Shown here: positions 1-6,566 of the stretch, piece by piece
Position numbering within the stretch: the stretch's first letter is position 1
Layout of the letters: every line of letters starts with the position of its first letter
Assembly: GCA_002327865.1 (NCBI GenBank)
Contig: DCUQ01000047.1
Span: 1 to 7,526 of the forward strand
Length of the DNA stretch: 7,526 bases
Direction: 5' to 3'
Source of the DNA: Syntrophaceae bacterium UBA2210
GTDB lineage: Bacteria > Desulfobacterota > Syntrophia > Syntrophales > UBA2210
The notes under the pieces: model-generated
The model's input: only the letters and a program-made list of their open reading frames with translations
Told to the model about the DNA's origin: nothing
The model's database searches: none
Position numbers and translations under genes: made by a program

Positions 1-422
1 TACGTATAGCTTCCTGTACTGTTGTCTTTGTCTCGCTGATCTCACATACAAGATTACGAATAAGCGTCAATCCAAAATTGCATCAACACCTCGAACTTAA
101 ATCTGGGTGAATAGCTGGGGTAACCACTTCTATCTTAATACATGGCTTGCGGATTCGTTCGATTTAAATAAGATGGTCACTTCCTTCGCTACGAATAATA
201 TTTCCCCCGATATGATTTTTTTTGATATAATAATCAGCATAAGGTTTTACCAACAGGTTTCATTATACATTTCGTTATACGTTCAACTTGATTTTTTTTA
301 TGGTTTGACTATATGAATGTTTTATTATTCTTCTTTTAGCTGACCTAGTTGTAGTTGTTAAAGGTATTCAAGAATATTGCTGGCTCTAACCGTTCTGATT
401 TACCCGTAACTGGTGCGAAGCC
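1..422. other. AT-rich intergenic region, likely promoter region of the cluster
   Basis: No gene is supported here. A 69-codon GTG-started frame at 107-316 gives an aromatic- and Ile-rich product typical of translated AT-rich noncoding DNA and has no good ribosome site. On the minus strand a short frame is open from 82 to the left edge (after a stop at 83-85) and reads naturally (…ICEIS-like, ending VQEAIR). It could be the start of a divergent gene, but about 27 codons cannot decide this. Two weak promoter-like pairs are visible upstream of the first gene: TTGATT (288-293) with TATATG (310-315), spacer 16; and TGACCT (341-346) with TATTCA (365-370), spacer 18, the latter faintly like ECF-type promoters. 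Neither is convincing on its own. A TGA in the frame of the first gene at 396-398 bounds its upstream extension. Confidence 0.5.
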
Positions 423-1697
423 ATGGCCACTGAATCACGATTAAAGATTGCCGTAATAGGTGGAGGTGTTGCAGGTATAACCGTATCGTATCTGCTTCAA
501 CGAAGACATTCAGTAACCCTGCATGAAAAAAACGATTATATCGGCGGACATACTCATACTGTTGTAATCGAAGACGGTCCAGACGCGGGAACACCTGTCG
601 ACACGGGATTTATTGTATTCAACGAGCGTACCTATCCGCTGTTCATCGAGTTTCTCTCTCAAATGGGAGTCGAGCCCGGCAAAACCCAGATGTCGTTCAG
701 CTACTATTGTCGGCAGACCGGCCTGCAGTATGCCAGCAGCAATTTCAACACCCTCTTCGCGCAGCGGTTCAATCTATTGAACCCGTCGTTCTGGCGCATG
801 CTCCTAGGAATAACGCAGCTTAATTCCAAAACGCGCCGAAAGCTTCAGGGGGGGACGCTGAAAGGCCTTCGGCTCGGCGATTACCTCGAACAGGAACGAT
901 TCAGCCGGCAGTTGATCGAATTGTATCTTATCCCTATGGCATCGGCGATATGGTCTACGCCCGACGCGCAAATGATGGATTTTCCGGCCGAATCGTTTTT
1001 CCGGTTTTTCGAAAATCATGGACTGTTAACTCTCACCGATCAGCCGCAGTGGTTTGTTGTCGCGGGCGGTAGCCATTCCTACGTGAAGGCGTTTCTCAAA
1101 GACTTCAAGGGCCGGGCCCTGACAAACCACGGGGTGAAATCGGTGCGAAGAACAGACAAAGGCCCCCTTGTGCGCTTCGAGGATGGAGAAGAAGAGCTGT
1201 ATGACCACGTAGTTTTCGCGGCCCATGCAAACGAAGCGTATCGTATGCTGGCCGATCCATCACCTGATGAAATTCGTCTCCTCCTGCCCTGGAACTATTC
1301 TATAAATAAAACGATTCTGCATACCGACACGTCTTTTCTGCCGCAGAACCGCCGTGCCTGGGCATCATGGAATTATATCAGGGAAAGAGACATCGAATCG
1401 AAATCTCCGGTTATGGTGACCTATCACATGAATCGCCTGCAGAATCTCTCAACAGAAAACAACTATTGTGTCACCCTGAATCCGGCGACGCCCGTTCCCG
1501 AGGAGAAGATTATCAAGGAGATTGAATACACCCATCCCACGTTTACCTTTGATGCCCTGAAAACACAATTGGAGCTGCCCGAACTCAACGGGAAAAACAA
1601 CACATGTTTCTGCGGAAGCTACTTTGGTTATGGCTTTCACGAAGACGCGGTCAGGTCTGCCGTCAGAGTTGCGGAGAAGTTTGGTATAACCCTATGA
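423..1697 (+). CDS. FAD-dependent amine-oxidase-fold oxidoreductase (COG2907 type)
   Basis: A 424-residue flavoprotein that probably acts on membrane acyl chains together with the CFA-like enzyme encoded next. The N-terminus holds the Rossmann FAD-binding signature KIAVIGGGVAG (residues 8-18, GxGxxG at 13-18). An acidic residue follows at the end of the second strand (HEKNDYIGGH, 34-43), the usual ADP-ribose contact in this fold. The C-terminus ends in FCGSYFGYGFHEDAVRSA (396-413), the second FAD-binding block typical of amine-oxidase-like proteins. Length matches the family. The ATG at 423 is the only plausible start: it lies 6 residues before the Rossmann strand, and an in-frame stop sits at 396-398, but the upstream Shine-Dalgarno match is poor. 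The stop overlaps the next start (ATGA). Family knowledge: relatives sit beside DUF1365 and cfa genes in light or singlet-oxygen regulons. A Rhodobacter sphaeroides relative (UfaD) is tied to furan fatty acid synthesis, and plant cyclopropane synthases carry a similar FAD domain. The exact reaction here is inferred. A run of seven G lies at 848-854. Confidence 0.9.
   Translation: MATESRLKIAVIGGGVAGITVSYLLQRRHSVTLHEKNDYIGGHTHTVVIEDGPDAGTPVDTGFIVFNERTYPLFIEFLSQMGVEPGKTQMSFSYYCRQTGLQYASSNFNTLFAQRFNLLNPSFWRMLLGITQLNSKTRRKLQGGTLKGLRLGDYLEQERFSRQLIELYLIPMASAIWSTPDAQMMDFPAESFFRFFENHGLLTLTDQPQWFVVAGGSHSYVKAFLKDFKGRALTNHGVKSVRRTDKGPLVRFEDGEEELYDHVVFAAHANEAYRMLADPSPDEIRLLLPWNYSINKTILHTDTSFLPQNRRAWASWNYIRERDIESKSPVMVTYHMNRLQNLSTENNYCVTLNPATPVPEEKIIKEIEYTHPTFTFDALKTQLELPELNGKNNTCFCGSYFGYGFHEDAVRSAVRVAEKFGITL
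1694..1697 (+). promoter_or_regulatory. ATGA stop-start overlap (translational coupling)
   Basis: The ATG of the fusion gene (1694-1696) overlaps the TGA of the FAD gene (1695-1697). The nearest GGAG (1673-1676) is 17 bases upstream, too far for an ideal ribosome site, so re-initiation by terminating ribosomes is likely. This overlap also decides the start. The open frame continues upstream to 1604, but those codons lie inside the conserved C-terminal FAD block of the preceding gene, and DUF1365 homology begins just after this ATG. Confidence 0.8.
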
Positions 1698-3661
1698 AGT
1701 CATGTATTTTCAAAGGACACGTTCAACATGAACGACTGAAACCGGTCATCCATCGCTTGAAATATTCTCTTTATGTCTATTGTTTCGATATTGACGAACT
1801 GGATGAACTGGATCGTTCCCTCCCCCTTTTCGGTTATAACCGGTTGCGTCCCACATCCATGTATGATGAGGACTATCTTAATGAAGAACCCGGCACAATC
1901 AGGGAAAAGCTTCTGCGTATTCTTCAATCCAAAGGATATACCGATGATATCGCCACCATCATGCTTGTCACATCGGCCCGCTACTTTAATTATGTGTTCA
2001 ACCCCGTCAGTTTTTACTACTGCTTCTCAGGGGATAACAGGCTTGTCTGTGCCGTTGCCGAAGTCAGCAACACCTTTGGAGAACGCCATGTATACATACC
2101 CGGGCGAGCGGATGATACTGCGGATGAGTTCCCGCTTCGTTTCGTCGCTCCGAAAGAATTCCACGTCTCCCCCTTTAACGACCTAACAGGTACGTATGAA
2201 TTCCTGCTGTCCGATATCCGCAAAGAGATGAAGATCCGTATCAATCTTTACCGGGATGACGAACTGGTCTTCTATGGAGAGTTGTCGGGCGATCCGTTGC
2301 CGCTGACAACCGCGAACCAGGTAAAGATACTCTTAAGGCACCCCCTGGTCCCCCATCTCACTATTCCGAGAATTTACTGGGAGGCGGCAAAAATTTCCTT
2401 TCTCAAGAAGCTCGACTATCATCCGAAGCCGGTTCCGGTCAGTATGATGACAATCCGGAAAACGCCCCCCACTCTCCTGCAGAAACGATCAATGAGCTAT
2501 ATCCTGCGGCTCCTGGGGCAGATAGAGCGGGGATATCTCCGTATGACGTTCCCCGGGGGCGCGGTCGAAACCTTCGGCGATCCGGCATCACCGATTCGCG
2601 CCGATATCACCATTGATGATTACCGCTTTTTTTCACGGGTGATCCTGAGCGGTGATACCGGCCTCGGCGAATCGTATATGGAACGGGAGTGGGAGAGCTC
2701 CGATCCGGCGGAATTCGTGAGGCTCCTGTATGAGAACAGGGACGTCATAATGGATGGAAACTTCGCCACAACCGTATATACGAGGCTACGGGACCGTGTC
2801 CTTCATCTGGCCCGCGAAAACACGGTGCTCGGGGCGAGGCGCAATATCCGGCGTCATTATGATCTAAGTAATGATTTCTTTAAGACCTTCCTTGATTCAA
2901 CCATGACCTATTCCTGCGCGCAGTTTCTGTCACCGGAGGATACTCTGGAGGACGCGCAGAAAAACAAACTGCTATCCATGATTCGCAAAGCCGGGATTAC
3001 GGAAAACGATCACGTACTCGAAATCGGGTGCGGCTGGGGAGGGTTTGCCGTGGAGGCTGTCGCACAAACGGGCTGTAGAGTGACCGGCATCACCGTCTCG
3101 GCGGCGCAGTATGAGTACGCCCGTAAACTGGTTCGTCGGGCGGGAATGGAAGACCGGATTAAGATTCTCTCCCGTGACTACCGCTCAATGAAGGGCAGTT
3201 TCGATAAAATCGTTTCAATCGAGATGCTGGAAGCCGTGGGGCACCGGTATCTCGGGACATTCTTCAGGTGCTGCGACACTCTCCTTAAGGAGGGCGGACG
3301 TATTGCCCTGCAGACGATCACCATTCCCGATCAGCGCTACGATGTGTACCGGAAAGGAACGGACTGGATTCGAAAACATATCTTCCCCGGGGGACACCTT
3401 CCGTCGCTGACCGCGATCAGCAACGCGGCAACACACCACTCATCCCTTGCCATCGATACCGTCGAAAACATCGGTCCGGACTACGCGCCCACCCTGCGGG
3501 AGTGGCGGAGACGGTTTATGGAAAATATCGACACCCTCTCCGATATGGGTTTTGACGGTACGTTCCAGCGGAAATGGATCTACTACTTCGCCTGCTGCGA
3601 GGCCGGCTTTGCCGCGCGGGCCTTGGGAAACCTACAGCTTGTGCTCAACAGACCCGGATAG
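1694..3661 (+). CDS. DUF1365 / cyclopropane-fatty-acid-synthase-like methyltransferase fusion protein
   Basis: A 655-residue two-domain protein. Residues 1 to about 250 are a DUF1365 domain, with its hallmark blocks FNPVSFYYCF (102-111), AEVSNTFGERHVY (122-134) and FHVSPFND (156-163). A linker of about 30 residues follows, then a CFA synthase-like SAM methyltransferase (about 280-655). That domain shows NIRRHYDLSNDFF (384-396), MTYSCAQF (404-411, Cys408 equivalent to E. coli Cys139), the SAM-binding VLEIGCGWGG (441-450), MLEAVGH (511-517, Glu513 equivalent to E. coli Glu239), IFPGGHLPS (563-571) and a YY pair (630-631) where E. coli has Tyr317. The His that helps hold bicarbonate in E. coli (His266) is Gln540, in LQTITIPDQ; from memory plant-type and COG2907-linked enzymes also have Gln here. 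The enzyme should transfer a SAM-derived carbon to the double bond of phospholipid acyl chains, giving a cyclopropane or methyl-branched product. DUF1365 has no settled function. No stop or frameshift separates the domains, and in most bacteria they are separate genes. Confidence 0.92.
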   Translation: MKSCIFKGHVQHERLKPVIHRLKYSLYVYCFDIDELDELDRSLPLFGYNRLRPTSMYDEDYLNEEPGTIREKLLRILQSKGYTDDIATIMLVTSARYFNYVFNPVSFYYCFSGDNRLVCAVAEVSNTFGERHVYIPGRADDTADEFPLRFVAPKEFHVSPFNDLTGTYEFLLSDIRKEMKIRINLYRDDELVFYGELSGDPLPLTTANQVKILLRHPLVPHLTIPRIYWEAAKISFLKKLDYHPKPVPVSMMTIRKTPPTLLQKRSMSYILRLLGQIERGYLRMTFPGGAVETFGDPASPIRADITIDDYRFFSRVILSGDTGLGESYMEREWESSDPAEFVRLLYENRDVIMDGNFATTVYTRLRDRVLHLARENTVLGARRNIRRHYDLSNDFFKTFLDSTMTYSCAQFLSPEDTLEDAQKNKLLSMIRKAGITENDHVLEIGCGWGGFAVEAVAQTGCRVTGITVSAAQYEYARKLVRRAGMEDRIKILSRDYRSMKGSFDKIVSIEMLEAVGHRYLGTFFRCCDTLLKEGGRIALQTITIPDQRYDVYRKGTDWIRKHIFPGGHLPSLTAISNAATHHSSLAIDTVENIGPDYAPTLREWRRRFMENIDTLSDMGFDGTFQRKWIYYFACCEAGFAARALGNLQLVLNRPG

Positions 3662-3740
3662 AGAGCACGCAAAAAGGTTTTGAGGGACAACGATAAGCAG
3701 CGACAGCATTCAGGGTGCCCTATTCAACCCCTCAGGAGAA

Positions 3741-3746
3741 AAGGAG
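3741..3746 (+). promoter_or_regulatory. Shine-Dalgarno AAGGAG selecting a GTG start
   Basis: AAGGAG sits 7 bases before GTG 3754. A further in-frame GTG at 3715 would add 13 polar residues before the lipoprotein signal peptide and has no comparable ribosome site, so 3754 is chosen. Confidence 0.75.
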
Positions 3747-3753
3747 TAAGAAC

Positions 3754-4341
3754 GTGTCATATTACCGGTATGTACTATTTTCGATCTGTTCTATCCTGCT
3801 TGTCATCTCCGCATGCGCACCAAAGCAGGATAAGGAGGTGTATGAAATGAAGGACTATTATCAGGCTCTGAGTAAAACCGATCCACATAAAGCGGGGGCC
3901 CTGCAGCCCGACTCTGAAAAGGAACGGGAAGCCGTCGAGAGATTTGTCTCTTTTTACCGTGTCTTTTCTGTCGAAAACATCAGGGAAAATATCCGCACAA
4001 TATATGCTGATGACGCCTATTTCCGTGACGGATACCGCGAAGTCCAGGGACTCGACGCCATCGAGGCCTATTTCCTGAAAAGCGCGGAAACGGTTCACGA
4101 GTGTACCTTTGACATACAGGACATTGCCGTCCACGAAGGCAATTATTATTTTCGATGGGTCATGGACTTGACAACAAAGCGCTGGAAGGATGATCCCGTA
4201 AAAACGGTCGGGATGTCTCATGTCCGGTTCGATAAAGAGGGCATGATCGTTTTCCACCAAGATTACTGGGACACAAGCGTAATCTACGAAAAAGTTCCCG
4301 TCATGGGATTGGTCATCCGGTGGATCAGGAAACAGTTCTAA
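3754..4341 (+). CDS. NTF2/SnoaL-fold lipoprotein
   Basis: A 195-residue protein starting at GTG. A short N-terminus with one Arg (MSYYR) and a hydrophobic stretch (about 7-19) lead to the lipobox VISAC, with Cys21 as the predicted lipidated residue, so the mature protein is probably an envelope lipoprotein. From about residue 55 the sequence resembles the NTF2-like (SnoaL) family. Cues are an initial helix (EREAVERFVSFYRVF), YADDAYFRDGYREVQGLDAI (84-103), the strand YYFRWVMDLT (131-140), and the late block GMIVFHQDYWD (163-173), followed by YEKVPVMG. NTF2-like proteins of this type commonly accompany COG2907, DUF1365 and cfa genes. The fold makes a cone-shaped pocket for a hydrophobic ligand, so binding or conversion of a lipid product is a reasonable inference; catalysis is unproven. 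As I recall, relatives in such clusters usually lack a lipoprotein signal. It lies 92 bases after the fusion gene and 39 before the hydrolase gene. Confidence 0.8.
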   Translation: MSYYRYVLFSICSILLVISACAPKQDKEVYEMKDYYQALSKTDPHKAGALQPDSEKEREAVERFVSFYRVFSVENIRENIRTIYADDAYFRDGYREVQGLDAIEAYFLKSAETVHECTFDIQDIAVHEGNYYFRWVMDLTTKRWKDDPVKTVGMSHVRFDKEGMIVFHQDYWDTSVIYEKVPVMGLVIRWIRKQF

Positions 4342-4380
4342 TAATCCACCGCTTTCGTTTATACGGAAAGGAATGAGACC

Positions 4381-5088
4381 ATGAAATACGCGGCCCTCAC
4401 GCTCGGCATTTTGATAGTGCTCCTGTGCATCGCGGAGCTTTCGATCCTGGGGGTACGAATATCCAGGGGACGGCTCATTGCGGCAGAGAGCATGCCCTAC
4501 GAGGTGCAGCGTCCGGGGGCTTCGCACTCACTTTTGATAGTCGGTGACAGCACTGGTGTTGGAACTGGAGCGCTGACTCCCCGGGACTCCATAGCGGGCA
4601 GAATCGCGTCCGAATTTGAGAATACTACTATCGTGAATGTGGCGCGCAACGGGGCTAAAGTCCTGGATGTGTACGCGCAGCTTCAGGAAACAGAAGGACG
4701 TAGATTCGATCTTATCCTGGTACACGCGGGAGCGAACGATATACTCTACTTTTCGCCAATCAGGGACCTTCGGGAATCGGTGGCGATAATGCTTGAGAGC
4801 GCTCAAAAGAAGGGAGACCACGTCATTTTTCTCAGCAGCGGGAATGTCGGTCTCGCTCCGGCGTTCTTCCCGCCACTGAGCTGGATGTACACCTGCCGTA
4901 CACGGAAGGCGAGGCGCCTCTTCATGGAGGTGGCGGCGGATCACGGTGTCCAGTATGTCGATCTTTTCAGGGAGAAGGGTGACGACCCCTTTTCCGTAAA
5001 TCCCGGTATCTTTTATGCCCGTGATTTTCTCCATCCCGGGAGTGAAGGATACCGATACTGGTATGAAGAAATAAAAAAACAATCATAA
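4381..5088 (+). CDS. Membrane-anchored SGNH/GDSL-family hydrolase
   Basis: A 235-residue esterase/acyl-hydrolase-fold protein. Residues 4-24 form one hydrophobic segment with no lipobox, followed by basic residues; it is an uncleaved anchor or a signal peptide, which places the catalytic domain on the cytoplasmic or periplasmic face depending on topology. The SGNH blocks are all present. Block I is VGDSTGVG with the nucleophile Ser57, block II is NVARNGAKV with Gly91, block III is GAND (117-120) with Asn119, and block V is DFLHPG with Asp215 and His218. The gene has a good ribosome site (GGAAAGGA, 4365-4372) 8 bases from ATG. Family members cleave esters or thioesters of lipids, acylated sugars or acyl-enzymes. 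Next to a lipid-modifying pair it might release or transfer a modified acyl chain, but the substrate cannot be read from the sequence. Confidence 0.88.
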   Translation: MKYAALTLGILIVLLCIAELSILGVRISRGRLIAAESMPYEVQRPGASHSLLIVGDSTGVGTGALTPRDSIAGRIASEFENTTIVNVARNGAKVLDVYAQLQETEGRRFDLILVHAGANDILYFSPIRDLRESVAIMLESAQKKGDHVIFLSSGNVGLAPAFFPPLSWMYTCRTRKARRLFMEVAADHGVQYVDLFREKGDDPFSVNPGIFYARDFLHPGSEGYRYWYEEIKKQS

Positions 5089-5134
5089 CTTACAACAATC
5101 CTCGGCTCCTGAAACAGAAATTCGTATACTGTCT

Positions 5135-5177
5135 GCCGGGGAAACCGGCGGTGTCCTACGCCCCGGGGTAGCCACCG
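5135..5177 (+). other. GC-rich hairpin-forming leader of the photolyase gene
   Basis: Within the 120-base gap before the photolyase, two adjacent structures can be drawn by hand. A 5-bp stem GCCGG/CCGGC (5135-5139 with 5145-5149) closes a GGAAA loop. A larger hairpin pairs CGGTG (5149-5153) with CACCG (5173-5177) and CTAC (5156-5159) with GTAG (5168-5171), around a GCCCCGGG loop. They share base 5149, so they may coexist or compete. No T-run follows, so this is not an ordinary intrinsic terminator. A further short stem GCCA/TGGC (5171-5174 with 5179-5182) overlaps the second hairpin and could be an alternative pairing. I could not match the region to a known riboswitch class. Confidence 0.45.
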
Positions 5178-5208
5178 TTGGCTGCTGCTGTGGACGAGGT
5201 GGAGAGAA

Positions 5209-6552
5209 ATGAATCCAAAACGGATGAGAATGTTAAAAGGAGGTTCTTCCAAGCCCGGCCCGGTCGTGTATTGGATGAGTCGTGACCAGCGCGCGCGTGA
5301 CAACTGGGCGCTGATTTATGCTCAGGAGATAGCACTGAAAAGGAACGAACCGCTTATCGTTGTCTTAACCCTGGCACGGGAGTTCCTTGATGCCACACTC
5401 CGTCAGTACGCCTTCATGCTGAACGGCCTCAGGGAAGCCAGCGAAGCATTGCGAGAAAGAAATATCCCGTTTTATCTCCTCTCCGGAAGCCCCGGCGAAG
5501 AAATTGTGCGTTTCACGAGACGATTCGGCATCGGTGCGATAGTCACCGATTTTGATCCTCTCCGGGTAAAGCAGCAGTGGAAAAGCGAAGTGGCGAAAGA
5601 AATTTCGATTCCCTTCTACGAGGTCGACGCCCACAATATTGTTCCCTGCTGGCATGCGTCAGCAAAGCAGGATTTTGCGGCACGAACATTCCGGCCGCGC
5701 GTAACGGGCAAGCTGGAAGAATTTTGTGACAGCTTCCCGCCGTGTGAAGATCATCCGATCCTGTGGAAGAGACAAATTCCGGAGATCAACTGGAAGAACC
5801 TGATGAGCACCCTAAATATTGATAGTTCGATAGCTCCAGTGACATGGATAAAACCCGGAGAAGCAGCTGCAGGCAGTGTCTTGAAAAATTTTGTTAACAA
5901 GAAACTTTCGGTCTATGAAGAAACCCGTAATAATCCGTCGAGTGACGGTCAGTCACACTTTTCGCCATATCTCCATTTCGGGCAGATTTCAGCACAGCGA
6001 ATCGCGCTGGAAGTCCGTAAGCAAGAGTCAACAACTTCACACGACAGTTTTCTCGAAGAACTGATTGTCCGCCGGGAACTTTCGGACAATTTCTGTTTTT
6101 ATAATGCTGCCTATGATTCCACGGCAGCTTTTCCACAGTGGGCTCGCCGGACCCTGGAAGATCATGGCCAGGATGAACGCCCGTATCTCTATTCATTGGA
6201 GGAACTGGAATTGTCTCGGACACACGACCCACTCTGGAATGCCGCGCAGACAGAAATGGTGAAAAAAGGAAAGATGCACGGTTACATGAGAATGTACTGG
6301 GCAAAGAAAATATTGGAATGGAGCAACACACCCGAGGAGGCCCTAAACAAGGCAATATACATGAATGACCGGTACGAACTCGACGGGCGTGACCCCAATG
6401 GGTATGTCGGCTGTGCCTGGGCAATCGGTGGCGTTCACGATCGCGCATGGTTTCAGCGTCCTGTATTTGGCAAAATTCGTTATATGAGTTACAATGGATG
6501 CAAAAAAAAGTTTAACGCCGATATGTATATCGAAAATGTGCAACGTCTATAA
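5209..6552 (+). CDS. phr: Class II cyclobutane pyrimidine dimer photolyase
   Basis: A 447-residue FAD enzyme that uses blue/near-UV light to split cyclobutane pyrimidine dimers in DNA. The N-terminal block VVYWMSRDQRARDNWALIYA (19-38) is diagnostic for class II, in contrast to class I enzymes such as E. coli PhrB. The C-terminal FAD and DNA-binding half holds SHFSPYLHFGQIS (249-261), FLEELIVRRELSDNFCFYN (281-299), HDPLWNAAQTEM (339-350), GYMRMYWAKKILEW (358-371) and NDRYELDGRDPNGYVGCAWA (386-405). Trp343, Trp364 and Trp371 have the same spacing (21 and 7) as the electron-transfer tryptophans Trp360, Trp381 and Trp388 of Methanosarcina mazei class II photolyase, so photoreduction of the flavin should be intact. 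Length is normal for the class. ATG 5209 is preceded by AGGTGGAG (5198-5205 region), and the start MNPKRMRML fits the family. The stop lies 14 bases before the next gene, so the two are probably co-translated. An A8 run at 6502-6509 falls near the 3' end. Confidence 0.96.
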   Translation: MNPKRMRMLKGGSSKPGPVVYWMSRDQRARDNWALIYAQEIALKRNEPLIVVLTLAREFLDATLRQYAFMLNGLREASEALRERNIPFYLLSGSPGEEIVRFTRRFGIGAIVTDFDPLRVKQQWKSEVAKEISIPFYEVDAHNIVPCWHASAKQDFAARTFRPRVTGKLEEFCDSFPPCEDHPILWKRQIPEINWKNLMSTLNIDSSIAPVTWIKPGEAAAGSVLKNFVNKKLSVYEETRNNPSSDGQSHFSPYLHFGQISAQRIALEVRKQESTTSHDSFLEELIVRRELSDNFCFYNAAYDSTAAFPQWARRTLEDHGQDERPYLYSLEELELSRTHDPLWNAAQTEMVKKGKMHGYMRMYWAKKILEWSNTPEEALNKAIYMNDRYELDGRDPNGYVGCAWAIGGVHDRAWFQRPVFGKIRYMSYNGCKKKFNADMYIENVQRL

Positions 6553-6566
6553 GGGAGAACTCGCAT

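Noticed and set aside
1..82. Minus-strand frame open to the left edge (natural-looking C-terminal part ending TKTTVQEAIR)
   Set aside because: Only about 27 codons with no ATG and no clear ribosome site; may be the beginning of a divergent gene, but cannot be supported.
107..316. A 69-codon plus-strand open frame in the upstream region
   Set aside because: GTG start without a ribosome site, composition typical of translated AT-rich DNA, no recognisable motif.
1604..1693. Upstream extension of the DUF1365 fusion to an earlier in-frame ATG
   Set aside because: These 30 codons lie within the conserved C-terminal FAD block of the preceding gene and read as a non-native Arg/Trp-rich peptide; DUF1365 similarity starts at 1694.
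3775..4527. A 250-codon minus-strand open frame opposite the lipoprotein and hydrolase genes
   Set aside because: It lies antisense to two genes with clear family motifs, spans their junction, and its translation shows no recognisable domain.
5131..5182. Cobalamin or c-di-GMP riboswitch in the photolyase leader
   Set aside because: A stretch near GGGGAAACCGG loosely recalls the B12 box and GGTAGCC recalls c-di-GMP-I elements, but the remaining core motifs are absent and the space before the upstream stop is too short.
5894..6448. A 184-codon minus-strand frame opposite the photolyase
   Set aside because: Shadow of the strongly conserved photolyase C-terminal half; His/Arg/Pro-rich product with no family features.
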